64,000 nucleotides of DNA from NCBI RefSeq assembly GCF_001881565.1, contig NZ_MPDJ01000005.1, positions 709,347 to 773,346 on the forward strand, given 5' to 3'. A program made the translations under genes and the position numbers. The notes beneath the pieces were generated by a model, which searched no databases, was not told the origin of the DNA, and saw only the letters and a program-made list of their open reading frames with translations. Source of the stretch: Eisenbergiella tayi (lineage in GTDB: Bacteria > Bacillota > Clostridia > Lachnospirales > Lachnospiraceae). How positions within the stretch are numbered: position 1 is the stretch's first letter; every line of letters starts with the position of its first letter. Below, piece after piece: positions 35,317-43,335 of the stretch.

Positions 35317-36859
35317 TCAGCCCAGTATTTCTCCCCGGTACTCGTTGGGAGACGCCCCGAAACGTCTGGCAAACACTGAACAGAAATAAGAACTGTTTTC
35401 ATATCCCACCATCCGGCTGATTTCTTTTACCTTCAGCCTTCTGTCTCTGAGAAGTTCGCATGCCTTACCCATCCGGAATTCCACTATCCAGTCATTTATC
35501 GTGATCCCTTCACTCTCCTTAAAAAGGCTTCTTACGTAGTTAGGGCTCAGTCCGATATCTGCTGCCAGTTCCTCCAGACAGATGGAGTCTCCATAGTGGG
35601 CCTCCACAAACTGCTTCACGCTGCTCACCACGTACTCTCCCCGCCGGTTCTCCTCCTGTTTCCTGTCACTCAGCCTTCTGATGCCGGTCAGGCCGAATTC
35701 CAGGCAGAGCTTCCTGAGCGCTTCCGCATTCACCGCGCGGTAAATGTCGTTCCTCAGTTCTGCTTTGCCGGGAAAATCCGCATCCTTTTTCCGTGCCGCG
35801 CAGGCATCATAAAGCTCCGACAGGAAGAAACTCATTTCCTCCAGGACATAAAAACATTTTCTCGGTTTCTTATTCAGTTGATCCCAATATTCCAGTAAAT
35901 ACGTTTCCAGCTTATCCGCTTTCTTTTCCGGACACTGGGTATGAAGCAGTTCCTTCATCTCTCTCAGTATCCGGCCGTATATCTCCCTGTTTTCTTCCTC
36001 CCCCTCCGTAAGCGGGATTTCCTGCTTCAGTTCCTCGGAACTGATTACAGTGCCCCCCGGCACATAAAAAAGAAACTCCTGCAAACCTTCCAAATATCTG
36101 ACCGTACCATAAAGCTGTTCAACCGAAAGCTTCTCCGGATAGAAAACCACGGCGGCATGCAGGCCCAGCTGCTCCAGCCTGGCACAGATACGCTCCGCGG
36201 ATTCCCTGTAATCCACAAAGTAACGGACCAGAAAATAGGTACACCTTTTACCCCCCCCCCCGGATGGAATACACCACTTCAGACAGGCTGTTTTCCACCT
36301 GTTCTATCACCGTGTCGTCCAATCCGGCGGTTGTGGTAATCAGGCCGAACCACTCTTCCTTATCCCATTCACAGACATCCAGGAACTGCATGCATGCCTC
36401 TCTTCCGGTTTCCCCGTCATTGTCAATCACCCTGCACAGAAGCTTTTTCCCATATACTCTGACGGACATTTTAAGAAGCTCCTCCTTATGCAGAAGCTCC
36501 CTGACACGCTCCGCCGCCTTCCGTATCTTTTCAAAGGAAAAAGGCTTCAATATATAATCCACGGCCTCCACCTGAAGGGCCGCCTTGGCATATTCAAATT
36601 CATCATAGCCTGTAAGAAAAATGACCTTAGTGGTGCATCCGTCCGCATACAGCTGCTTCGCCAGTTCGATACCGTTCATAACCGGCATATGAATGTCCGT
36701 GATCATAACATCGGGCTTTAGCCTCAATGCCTTATCATAACCGTCTCTTCCGCCCCTCGCCGTATAAACCCGGTCAAAGCCAAGCTCATCCCATGCAATA
36801 TAATCTCTGAGCGTTTCCAGTTCCAGTCTTTCATCATCAACAAGCAGCAGACTATACAT
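35317..36859 (-). pseudogene. YesN-type AraC response regulator, frame broken at a poly-G tract
   Basis: Two frames together give one response regulator. The first (36859-36248) starts MYSLLLVDDE after AGGGGGAAA and is a receiver domain with phospho-acceptor Asp55 (MITDIHMPV). The second (35317-36216) carries the linker and the C-terminal AraC HTH pair (IGLSPNYVRSLFKESEG, then VGYENSSYFCSVFARRFG). They are separated by 11 consecutive C at 36251-36261 (G on the coding strand), which puts a TAA in frame. Removing one G restores a single open frame through the linker. This may be phase variation, a real mutation or a sequencing error. Confidence 0.8.
36251..36261. repeat. Homopolymer tract, 11 C
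   Basis: Eleven consecutive C on the + strand inside the response-regulator gene. Ten or 13 bases would keep the gene in frame; 11 introduces a stop. Tracts of this length slip readily during replication. Confidence 0.9.
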
Positions 36860-36926
36860 TTTTCCCCCTATCTGCGCGTTCAGGCGCATACATAAAGCCG
36901 GATACCGGGAAAAAAGACCCCGGCCC

Positions 36927-37505
36927 CTATTCCAGGATATCCGATGAAACCAAATGGCAGTACGTTTCTCCGTCCTCGTCATACAGCTGGAATTCCCCTG
37001 CCACACAAACCTCCGTCCCGGCCTCCGGATAATCCGCAGGATCTTCGGAACCGTTTTCCAGGACAAACTCGATTCCCAGCTGGCAGCATGCCGTTGCATC
37101 CGCTATGATTACGGTAAAATAGTGTTTGCCTTCCTGATCCGGGCTTTCATAAACAGACATCTGCCCTTCCATTTTTATCTTTTTCCCCACATATTGTTCG
37201 GGGTAAACCATCATATTATAAACTTCCGAATATACCATGGTACTGCTCAGCTGCGTCAGATCCACGTCCACCGCGTCTTTGCCGGATACACCATTCCCCG
37301 CCGCAGTCTCAGCGGGAGCCGTGTTCAGCACATCCGCATCCATGTCCGCATTGATCTGTGCAGCATTCCATTCCGTTTCCTCCTGCTGCGCAGACGGCTC
37401 CTGCGATAAGAACACTTCCGGTGACTCTTCCTCCTTTCCGCAGCCTGCTGCGGCGCAGATGAAAAAAGCGCAAAGGGACAGACAGATACCTCTTTTTATC
37501 CTCAT
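36927..37505 (-). CDS. Lipoprotein with an OB-fold-like C-terminal domain
   Basis: A 192-residue protein. The signal peptide ends at a lipobox-like AAGC, followed by an acidic Ala/Glu-rich linker (about 45 residues) and a conserved C-terminal part (MMVYPEQYVGKKIKMEGQM, ATACCQLGIEFVL, GTEVCVAGEF) of OB-fold character. I do not know its function. It follows the Cys-rich membrane protein gene by about 100 bp; from memory this pair recurs in Lachnospiraceae. Confidence 0.7.
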   Translation of the reverse strand: MRIKRGICLSLCAFFICAAAGCGKEEESPEVFLSQEPSAQQEETEWNAAQINADMDADVLNTAPAETAAGNGVSGKDAVDVDLTQLSSTMVYSEVYNMMVYPEQYVGKKIKMEGQMSVYESPDQEGKHYFTVIIADATACCQLGIEFVLENGSEDPADYPEAGTEVCVAGEFQLYDEDGETYCHLVSSDILE

Positions 37506-37606
37506 TATAAAAACCTCCGTTTATTCTGTTTTACAGTACAAAAATACAGGAGTGCCTGTTCCTTTCCTGAGAAAAGGTAAGCATACGCTCCTGAAAGGAG
37601 GTTTTT

Positions 37607-37906
37607 TCAATTATTCAGTCTCACCTTACGGCTTACCGGAGTATCACAATAAAGGCAGTCCGGCGCACCGGACAAAACCTGCATAAACAGAAAAACAGCC
37701 GGAATTACGGCCGCACATGCCGGAATTCCCGTACCGAGCTGCTTCAGATTCTGTTCCGCCTGACGAAGGCAGGCACAGATGGGGCAATTCCCTCCGGAGC
37801 AGTCATGCCCCGCTTCACGGATGAGGAAAAACGCGGAAAAAAGAGTGACCAGGATGAGCGTCACACAAAGCAGTCCGGAACCTGTTTTTTTCTTTTTATC
37901 CGCCAT
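37607..37906 (-). CDS. Small two-helix membrane protein with a Cys-rich motif
   Basis: About 100 residues from ATG 37906 (GGAGGGATCAGGA upstream). Two hydrophobic helices (LLCVTLILVTLFSAFFLI and ACAAVIPAVFLFMQVL) bracket an external segment HDCSGGNCPICACL, a likely metal-binding or redox motif. The C-terminal VSRKVRLNN ending is typical of a Lachnospiraceae family I recognise only by pattern. It lies 34 bp after the retron RT, but its natural partner seems to be the following lipoprotein gene. Confidence 0.7.
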   Translation of the reverse strand: MADKKKKTGSGLLCVTLILVTLFSAFFLIREAGHDCSGGNCPICACLRQAEQNLKQLGTGIPACAAVIPAVFLFMQVLSGAPDCLYCDTPVSRKVRLNN

Positions 37907-37940
37907 TCCTGATCCCTCCTTTCCCTTTATATCCTCTGTT

Positions 37941-38924
37941 TTACATAAACAGCTCTTTCCATTCCCTGCAGTAGCCCGCAAATTCATCATCCTGCGGGTT
38001 CACCTGCAGCACAAAACGAAGCCTTCCCTGCACGGAACAGATATAACGCTCTTTCTCCCAACGGATCCCCGTGTCCGCCTCCACTCTCTCAAGATGCGCG
38101 TCAATTCCGTATTTTTTGCAGTAATAGACCTCCTGCCGCAGCTTTTTCCGGTATTCCCGGGAAACCTGAAGCTTATCATTCACAACGATACCCGTTACCG
38201 ACTGACGTACGTCCCCGGTAAGCAGCTTCGTCTTTTTTTCATTCAAAGTAAAACCCATGGCTTCCAGATAACTTCTTACCTTGCTGCATAGCGCGGCGGC
38301 ATCAAAATCACCGGAAAAGGTCATATCATCACAGTATCTGGTATAAGCGATTCCCCGTTCCCGGCACCAGCCATCCATATATATGTCAAAGGGGCGCATC
38401 ACCAGATTGGAAATGGCCGGGGATGCGGGCGAGCCCTGGGGCAGTCTCTCATTGCAGCAGCACAGGCTTGTGAGAAGCATCGCTGCCGCCGGGGGAAACA
38501 GGGTTTCGGGAAAAGCGGCTCCGTATACCCGGGGAAAAAGGATGCTGTCAAAAAAATGGCTGATATCCAGCTTCAGGACCAGCTTCTTTCCCAGATGGCA
38601 GGATGCATTCCCGCGGATGTCCGTCCCCTTGCGATACGCCTGGGCGCATGGGGATACCGGTCTTTCATCCAGCACATGATGCAGGATATTCCTCTGCACC
38701 CCTTTCAGAAGGCCGCAGGGAACAAGAAGCGTCCGTCTGCCTCCGTCTTTCTTATCTATTGTCACCCGGCGGTAATTCCTGCTCCCCCTGTTGCTGAGTG
38801 TATACAGGCAGGAGAGCTGTTTTTCCCGGCTCATTTTTTCTCCTCCGGGGATCAGCCGGAGAGACAGGATAAAATCCTGGCACTGTTCCCTGGTACAATA
38901 TTTCCAAAGCGGTGAATTTCCCAT
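37941..38924 (-). CDS. Retron reverse transcriptase
   Basis: A 327-residue RT. The fingers/palm have the retron-specific NAxxH motif (NASCH, residues 106-110), the first catalytic Asp at 120 (LKLDISHFF), LPQGSPASP at 161-169 (the retron/group II form, not the DGR SQ form), the YCDD catalytic site at 197-200 and the retron VTG motif at 243-245. AAAGGA precedes the ATG. It should reverse transcribe the ncRNA found directly upstream into msDNA. The effector protein of the system is not obvious. Confidence 0.9.
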   Translation of the reverse strand: MGNSPLWKYCTREQCQDFILSLRLIPGGEKMSREKQLSCLYTLSNRGSRNYRRVTIDKKDGGRRTLLVPCGLLKGVQRNILHHVLDERPVSPCAQAYRKGTDIRGNASCHLGKKLVLKLDISHFFDSILFPRVYGAAFPETLFPPAAAMLLTSLCCCNERLPQGSPASPAISNLVMRPFDIYMDGWCRERGIAYTRYCDDMTFSGDFDAAALCSKVRSYLEAMGFTLNEKKTKLLTGDVRQSVTGIVVNDKLQVSREYRKKLRQEVYYCKKYGIDAHLERVEADTGIRWEKERYICSVQGRLRFVLQVNPQDDEFAGYCREWKELFM

Positions 38925-39086
38925 AACAGGATTCCTTTCCGGATACCGATCTTATCTCTTATCCCCGCGGGCAATGAACCAAACAGGCATACGACGCTTC
39001 CTGCCTGCGGCGGGGTATTTGACTTACGTATGACGGCAGCAGCGCAATAAGCTGCCGGGCCGGAGGCCCGGTACAGCGTTGCATGG
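38925..39086 (-). other. Structured leader between retron ncRNA and RT
   Basis: This stretch from the a2 end to the RT start is rich in hairpins on the minus strand: CCGGGCC-TCC-GGCCCGG, GCAGC...GCTGC, and a larger stem CCCCGC...GCGGGG with inner CAGGCA/TGCCTG at about 38960-39015. It may separate ncRNA from RT mRNA or be part of a longer ncRNA. No gene is seen. Confidence 0.5.
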
Positions 39087-39287
39087 ATATCCGGCCGACA
39101 CAATACACCGATTCCGTAAGCTGCGGAAATGTACAGCCGAAGGCGGTGTGCACACGGAAGTGTGCTGATGTACCTTGGAGCAGCTTGCGGTCGCAGGAAA
39201 CCTGCGTCCGCGCAGCCTGTTCTTCCCGGCGGGGACTCCCCGTCAGGCCGGAAAACTAATTTTCCGAATATGCTGTCAGCCGGATAT
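39087..39287 (-). ncRNA. Retron msr-msd ncRNA (predicted)
   Basis: The predicted RNA is about 201 nt on the minus strand, immediately upstream of the RT. Its ends are complementary: 39274-39287 pairs with 39087-39100 over 14 bp with a single G-U wobble, as expected for a1/a2. The base just after a1 is G in an AGC context (minus-strand position 39273), where the branching guanosine is expected. Inside are a stem with GGGGACTCCCC (39223-39253), CGCAGG/CCTGCG (39192-39206), and a branched stem at 39131-39173 containing GCACAC/GTGTGC. The exact msr/msd boundary is not resolved. Confidence 0.75.
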
Positions 39288-39345
39288 GTTTTTTATTTTA
39301 GCATATAATCTATGTTTTTTCCATCTTCCGGTAATTTTCCTGCTT
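39288..39345 (-). promoter_or_regulatory. Promoter of the retron operon (predicted)
   Basis: An AT-rich stretch directly before a1. On the minus strand TAAAAT (39295-39300) fits a -10 element about 7 bp upstream of the predicted RNA 5' end, with a weaker TTACCG-like -35 region further upstream. The opposite strand probably carries the promoter of the beta-helix gene in the same 190-bp gap. Confidence 0.4.
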
Positions 39346-39476
39346 TTTTATTATTACAGGCAAGACGTGACCTGTGTTTCGTGTCCTTTACCGGCCGGTC
39401 TGCAGGTGCTTTATCTGTCTCCTTTGTATGCGGGCCGGCATATAATAAGTTATTAAGCAGAAAAAGGTGATATTTT

Positions 39477-42389
39477 ATGGCTCAGGTTTCCAATGAAACA
39501 GAACTGGCTTCCGCACTCGCCGGTACCGATTCCTCCATTCAGCTGACAGCGGACATATCTGTTACGGCTGTTCTGAAAGTCCAACGTGACATAACTCTCA
39601 GCAGTCTTTCCCCCGATATTTATACACTGACCAAAGCAGCCTCCCTTTCCGATAATATGTTCCGCATTGATTCCGGTGGTTCTCTGCATCTGAACAGCAT
39701 CCTTCTGGACGGAAACAGAGAAGCCCATTCTGAGGAGGATACCTCCAACCGTTCCCTGATACGGGTAAACGGCGGTTCCCTCTATCTTGAAGCCGCCTCC
39801 GTTCTGCGCAGCAATTATTCTGCTGCGGAAGGAGGCGGTGTCTATCTGCAGGCAAGCGATTCCTTCCCCAATTATCTGGAAATGAACGGTGATTCCCTGA
39901 TCACGGACTGTGTTTCCAAAACCTCCGGAGGGGCAGCTGCCATGTTCTCCGGATCCGTCGGGGATAAAATAACGATAACCGGGCAGGCTTCCCTTACAGA
40001 TAATTACGCCGCAAACGGCGGAGGTCTTTTCCTGCGTTCCCTGTCCGCATCCTATGGGAGCTTTCTTACCGTAGAAGAAGAAACCGTAATCCGGGATAAC
40101 CACGCATCTTCCACCGGCGGCGGTATCTGCTTTTCCGGCTACCGAAACGGCGGCGGCCTCTCTTCTCTTCTTAAAATTACCGACAAAGCCCTGATCACAG
40201 CCAATACGGCGCATCATGGCGGCGGCATCTATTTTTACAGTTCTAATGAAGAAGATCTTCTGGATATTTCCATGGACGCAGCCCTCATCCGGAATACGGC
40301 CGACAATAACGGCGGCGCCATATGTATGGCAGCCGTTTTCGCCCCCGCCCGGATTACCCTGGACAATACGTCCATCCTGGAAAACCAGGCCGGGACCGGA
40401 GGCGCCCTCTACCTGCTTTCCGATTCCGGCTTTGCTCTTACGGCAGCCAACTGCACCCTGAGCCAGAACTCCGCCGTTTCCGGTTCATCGGGCAGCGGCG
40501 GCGGACTGTGGCTGCAAAACCGTTCCGACAGCCAGGAAGCCCTGCTTTCCTTTGCTTCCTGTAAACTGGAGAATAACACAGCCTCCGCCCAGGGCGGGGC
40601 TCTCGCTCTTTTTAACGGTACTTCTCCCTGCACATTCACGATGGAAGGATGCCAGGTAACGGGAAACAACGCCTCTTCCCACGGCGGGGGCCTGCTGTTT
40701 GGAATGAATGGAAACGGACAGCTGCAGCTTACAGACAGCAGTTTTACCGGTAATGAGGCCGGGAGCAGCGGAGGCGCTGTTTATTACAGCAACGGAAGCG
40801 GCGTTGGTACCATATCCGCCAATTCCGTAAGCTTTACAGGAAACCAGGCGGGTTATGAAGGCGGAGCGCTCCGTATTGCATCCGGATCCGGCACTCTCAG
40901 CACGACATTGGATGACTGTCAAATCACAGGAAATACTGCGCTCAATAACAGCGGCGGCGGGATATGGATAGGCGGGGCCGACAACAATCTCCGTCTCGTC
41001 AACCAGACTCTGACGGCAGATAATACTGCCCGTATCGGCAATGGGGGCGGGATCTACTGTAACACGGAAAATGGTTCGCTCACTCTGGACGGTACCGCAG
41101 AAATCCGCGGGAATCAGGCCGGGACGGAGGAAAGTGACTTCGGCGGACACGGCGGCGGGATATGCGCCGTACCCTGTCATATAACGCTGGATGCGGGAAG
41201 CAGCATTCATGATAACAAAGCCCTTCAATACGGCGGCGGCATCAGCCTGGCTGAGAATTCCGTGCTTGATGTAAACGGTGCACGGATCCTCTCCAACTCC
41301 GCCGGAAAGCAGGGCGGCGGGATCTGGAACCATGGCGGAAGCACCGTCCATATGGAGGCCGGGGATATTTCCCTGAATACGGCTGCTGTGGGAGGCGGCC
41401 TTTATAACGATATCGGTTCCCAGGTTTATATGACGCAGGCCGCTGCCTTTGGGCTTACCGGTTTTAATACCGCTTCTTCCCATGCACCCGGAGTTTACAA
41501 TAACGGGGAATTCTATACAAAAGGGCAGAGGGATATCTCCAACGGCTTTTACATTGAGGATCGGGATGCCGTCGTTTTCCTGGAGGGCGCCCTCACTTCC
41601 GGTTCCATTCTTCAGCTGGATAATTCCGGATATGTTTCCCCCAACCCGGAAGGGAATCCCATTGTGGTGGGAGAAGGGACCGCAGACTATCCAATACTGA
41701 CAGACAGTGATGCGCAAGCTTTCCGGAAGCCTCTCCAGGATTTCGACGGATGGGAAATCCGGCTGAGTGATGACCGAACCCAGATCTGGCTCGTTCCCAC
41801 CCTCTATACCATACAGTATGAAAATCTGGAAGGAAGCAGCCATACGAACCCGGAAAGTTATACGGTCACCACACCGGATATCCATCTGACTCCTCCCACC
41901 CCAAGGCCGGGATATCGTTTTACCGGCTGGTATGATTCCCCGGTAAACGGCAGGAAGGTCACGGTAATTCCCCAGGGAAGTACCGGGGATTGGATCCTTT
42001 ATGCCCGATGGGCTCCCGACAGGCCCAAAAAGCCCCGCCTGCCCAACCGGATCTGCAGGCCCGGTGACCCGCCGTGCTGCGCCAGCCGCCAAACGGGCAG
42101 GAGAACCTTCGCTTCTCTGCCTGCATATCCGTTTGCCTCCCCGCCTGCTGAAACAGGAAAACAGGGCTTTTCGGAGATTTTATTCTCCGAAAAGCCCTGC
42201 TGCTTCTTTTTTCCATATATCTGTCATTCCGCTGTTTCAGCTCCTACAGCATGGTGCTGCGCAGCTCTTCCGGGCTTTTTGCGCTCAGATAGGAGGGTGC
42301 GATATCAAATACGGTCCTGCAGCCGCTCTGGCCTTCCTGTCCCAGACGGTAAGCCGCCCTGGCGAAAGCCACGAGGACAGAAGAGGTAA
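39477..42389 (+). CDS. Parallel beta-helix repeat protein with C-terminal InlB-like repeat
   Basis: A 970-residue reading frame of right-handed beta-helix repeats: many GGG-containing rungs such as NGGGIY and the SSGGAVYY/GGAL turns recur every 25-35 residues through about residue 740. A Listeria-Bacteroides/InlB-type repeat (PRPGYRFTGWYDSPVNGRKV) follows near 810-840. No signal peptide is visible. The last 100 or so residues are suspicious: they are Pro/Cys-rich, read through a perfect terminator and overlap ddh antisense, so the native protein probably ends near residue 850. It starts after AAAAAGGTG and is divergent from the retron. Confidence 0.7.
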   Translation: MAQVSNETELASALAGTDSSIQLTADISVTAVLKVQRDITLSSLSPDIYTLTKAASLSDNMFRIDSGGSLHLNSILLDGNREAHSEEDTSNRSLIRVNGGSLYLEAASVLRSNYSAAEGGGVYLQASDSFPNYLEMNGDSLITDCVSKTSGGAAAMFSGSVGDKITITGQASLTDNYAANGGGLFLRSLSASYGSFLTVEEETVIRDNHASSTGGGICFSGYRNGGGLSSLLKITDKALITANTAHHGGGIYFYSSNEEDLLDISMDAALIRNTADNNGGAICMAAVFAPARITLDNTSILENQAGTGGALYLLSDSGFALTAANCTLSQNSAVSGSSGSGGGLWLQNRSDSQEALLSFASCKLENNTASAQGGALALFNGTSPCTFTMEGCQVTGNNASSHGGGLLFGMNGNGQLQLTDSSFTGNEAGSSGGAVYYSNGSGVGTISANSVSFTGNQAGYEGGALRIASGSGTLSTTLDDCQITGNTALNNSGGGIWIGGADNNLRLVNQTLTADNTARIGNGGGIYCNTENGSLTLDGTAEIRGNQAGTEESDFGGHGGGICAVPCHITLDAGSSIHDNKALQYGGGISLAENSVLDVNGARILSNSAGKQGGGIWNHGGSTVHMEAGDISLNTAAVGGGLYNDIGSQVYMTQAAAFGLTGFNTASSHAPGVYNNGEFYTKGQRDISNGFYIEDRDAVVFLEGALTSGSILQLDNSGYVSPNPEGNPIVVGEGTADYPILTDSDAQAFRKPLQDFDGWEIRLSDDRTQIWLVPTLYTIQYENLEGSSHTNPESYTVTTPDIHLTPPTPRPGYRFTGWYDSPVNGRKVTVIPQGSTGDWILYARWAPDRPKKPRLPNRICRPGDPPCCASRQTGRRTFASLPAYPFASPPAETGKQGFSEILFSEKPCCFFFPYICHSAVSAPTAWCCAALPGFLRSDRRVRYQIRSCSRSGLPVPDGKPPWRKPRGQKR
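42162..42210. terminator. Strong intrinsic terminator inside the annotated 3' end
   Basis: A 16-bp perfect stem (42162-42177 with 42184-42199; CAGGGCTTTTCGG... pairs with CCGAAAAGCCCTG) and a 6-base loop are followed on the + strand by CTGCTTCTTTTTT and on the minus strand by TTTTCC. It serves the convergent beta-helix and ddh genes. Confidence 0.9.
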
Positions 42390-43230
42390 AGGCGGGATTG
42401 GAATCCAGCTTCAGACTGTATTCAATCACATTGCCGTATTCCTCTTCCCAGCCGGTTTTTCCGCTGCGGATTACAAAGCCGCCGTGAGGAATGCCGCTGT
42501 GATCCCTTTCCATTTCCTCTGCACTGATAAAGTGCACCGTGGTGTCATAGTCGGCAAAATAATTCGGCATGGTCTTGATTTCTTCTTCGATACGCTCTTT
42601 ATCCGCGCCTTCCTCAAGCACCACAAAGCATTCTCTCGTATGCTTCTGTCTGGTCGTCAGATCCGGATTCTCTCCCGCCCTGACACTGTCCAGCGCTTCC
42701 TTCACCGGGATGGTATACTGCCTGGCATCGGCCACACCTTCAATTCTGCGGACAGCATCGGAATGCCCCTGGCTGACGCCCTTCCCCCAGAAGGTATAAT
42801 CCTTTCCCTGAGGAAGGATGGCGTTGGCATACAGACGGTTCAGAGAAAACATTCCCGGATCCCAGCCGCAGGATATGATTCCCACTTTTCCGCTCTTTTT
42901 CGCTTCCGCGTCCACAGCAGCGAAATGCTCCGGTATCTTCGCATGGGTATCAAAACTGTCTATCACATGGAAATACCCTGCAAATTCCGGGGTCTGTACG
43001 GGTAAATCCGTGGCGCTGCCGCCGCAGAGGATCAACACGTCGATTTTATCCTTCCAGTGAAACGCCTCTTCTATTTTACAGACCGGAACCCCCTCCGTCT
43101 GAATGGATACCGTCTTCGGATCACGCCTTGTAAAGACCGCCGCCAGTTCCATGTCCGGGTTCTGCCTGATGGCACATTCCACACCCCTGCCCAGATTGCC
43201 GTATCCCAGGATACCAATTCTTATACTCAT
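42244..43230 (-). CDS. ddh: meso-Diaminopimelate dehydrogenase
   Basis: About 328 residues (ATG 43230 chosen over the ATG two codons upstream, which abuts AGGAGG). It has an N-terminal Rossmann motif GILGYGNLGRG and conserved segments CGWDPGMFSLNR, GVSQGHSDAVRRI and HGGFVIRSG. It reductively aminates L-2-amino-6-oxopimelate to meso-DAP in one NADPH step for lysine and peptidoglycan synthesis. It is a single-gene unit here. Confidence 0.94.
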   Translation of the reverse strand: MSIRIGILGYGNLGRGVECAIRQNPDMELAAVFTRRDPKTVSIQTEGVPVCKIEEAFHWKDKIDVLILCGGSATDLPVQTPEFAGYFHVIDSFDTHAKIPEHFAAVDAEAKKSGKVGIISCGWDPGMFSLNRLYANAILPQGKDYTFWGKGVSQGHSDAVRRIEGVADARQYTIPVKEALDSVRAGENPDLTTRQKHTRECFVVLEEGADKERIEEEIKTMPNYFADYDTTVHFISAEEMERDHSGIPHGGFVIRSGKTGWEEEYGNVIEYSLKLDSNPAFTSSVLVAFARAAYRLGQEGQSGCRTVFDIAPSYLSAKSPEELRSTML

Positions 43231-43335
43231 CTTCATCCTCCTAGTTTCAGTCCTATACTTTGTTTTTCGTTGTTAAGTATATCGCTTTTCAGGCAGGATG
43301 CCAATACTTTTTCCTATGATTTTGCCGTAGGCAGC

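Noticed and set aside
37607..37906. A canonical two-helix retron effector
   Set aside because: The topology is compatible, but the Cys motif and the link to the following lipoprotein gene look like an independent family; retained only as a competing hypothesis in the findings.
40485..42092. A 535-codon open frame on the minus strand
   Set aside because: It is antisense to the beta-helix repeats; the periodic GC-rich repeats leave other frames open.
37941..42389. A diversity-generating retroelement: an RT close to a repeat-rich surface-type protein
   Set aside because: The RT has LPQGSPASP (the SQ form is expected for DGRs) together with NAxxH and VTG retron motifs, and I see no template/variable repeat pair or Avd-like gene in the neighbourhood.
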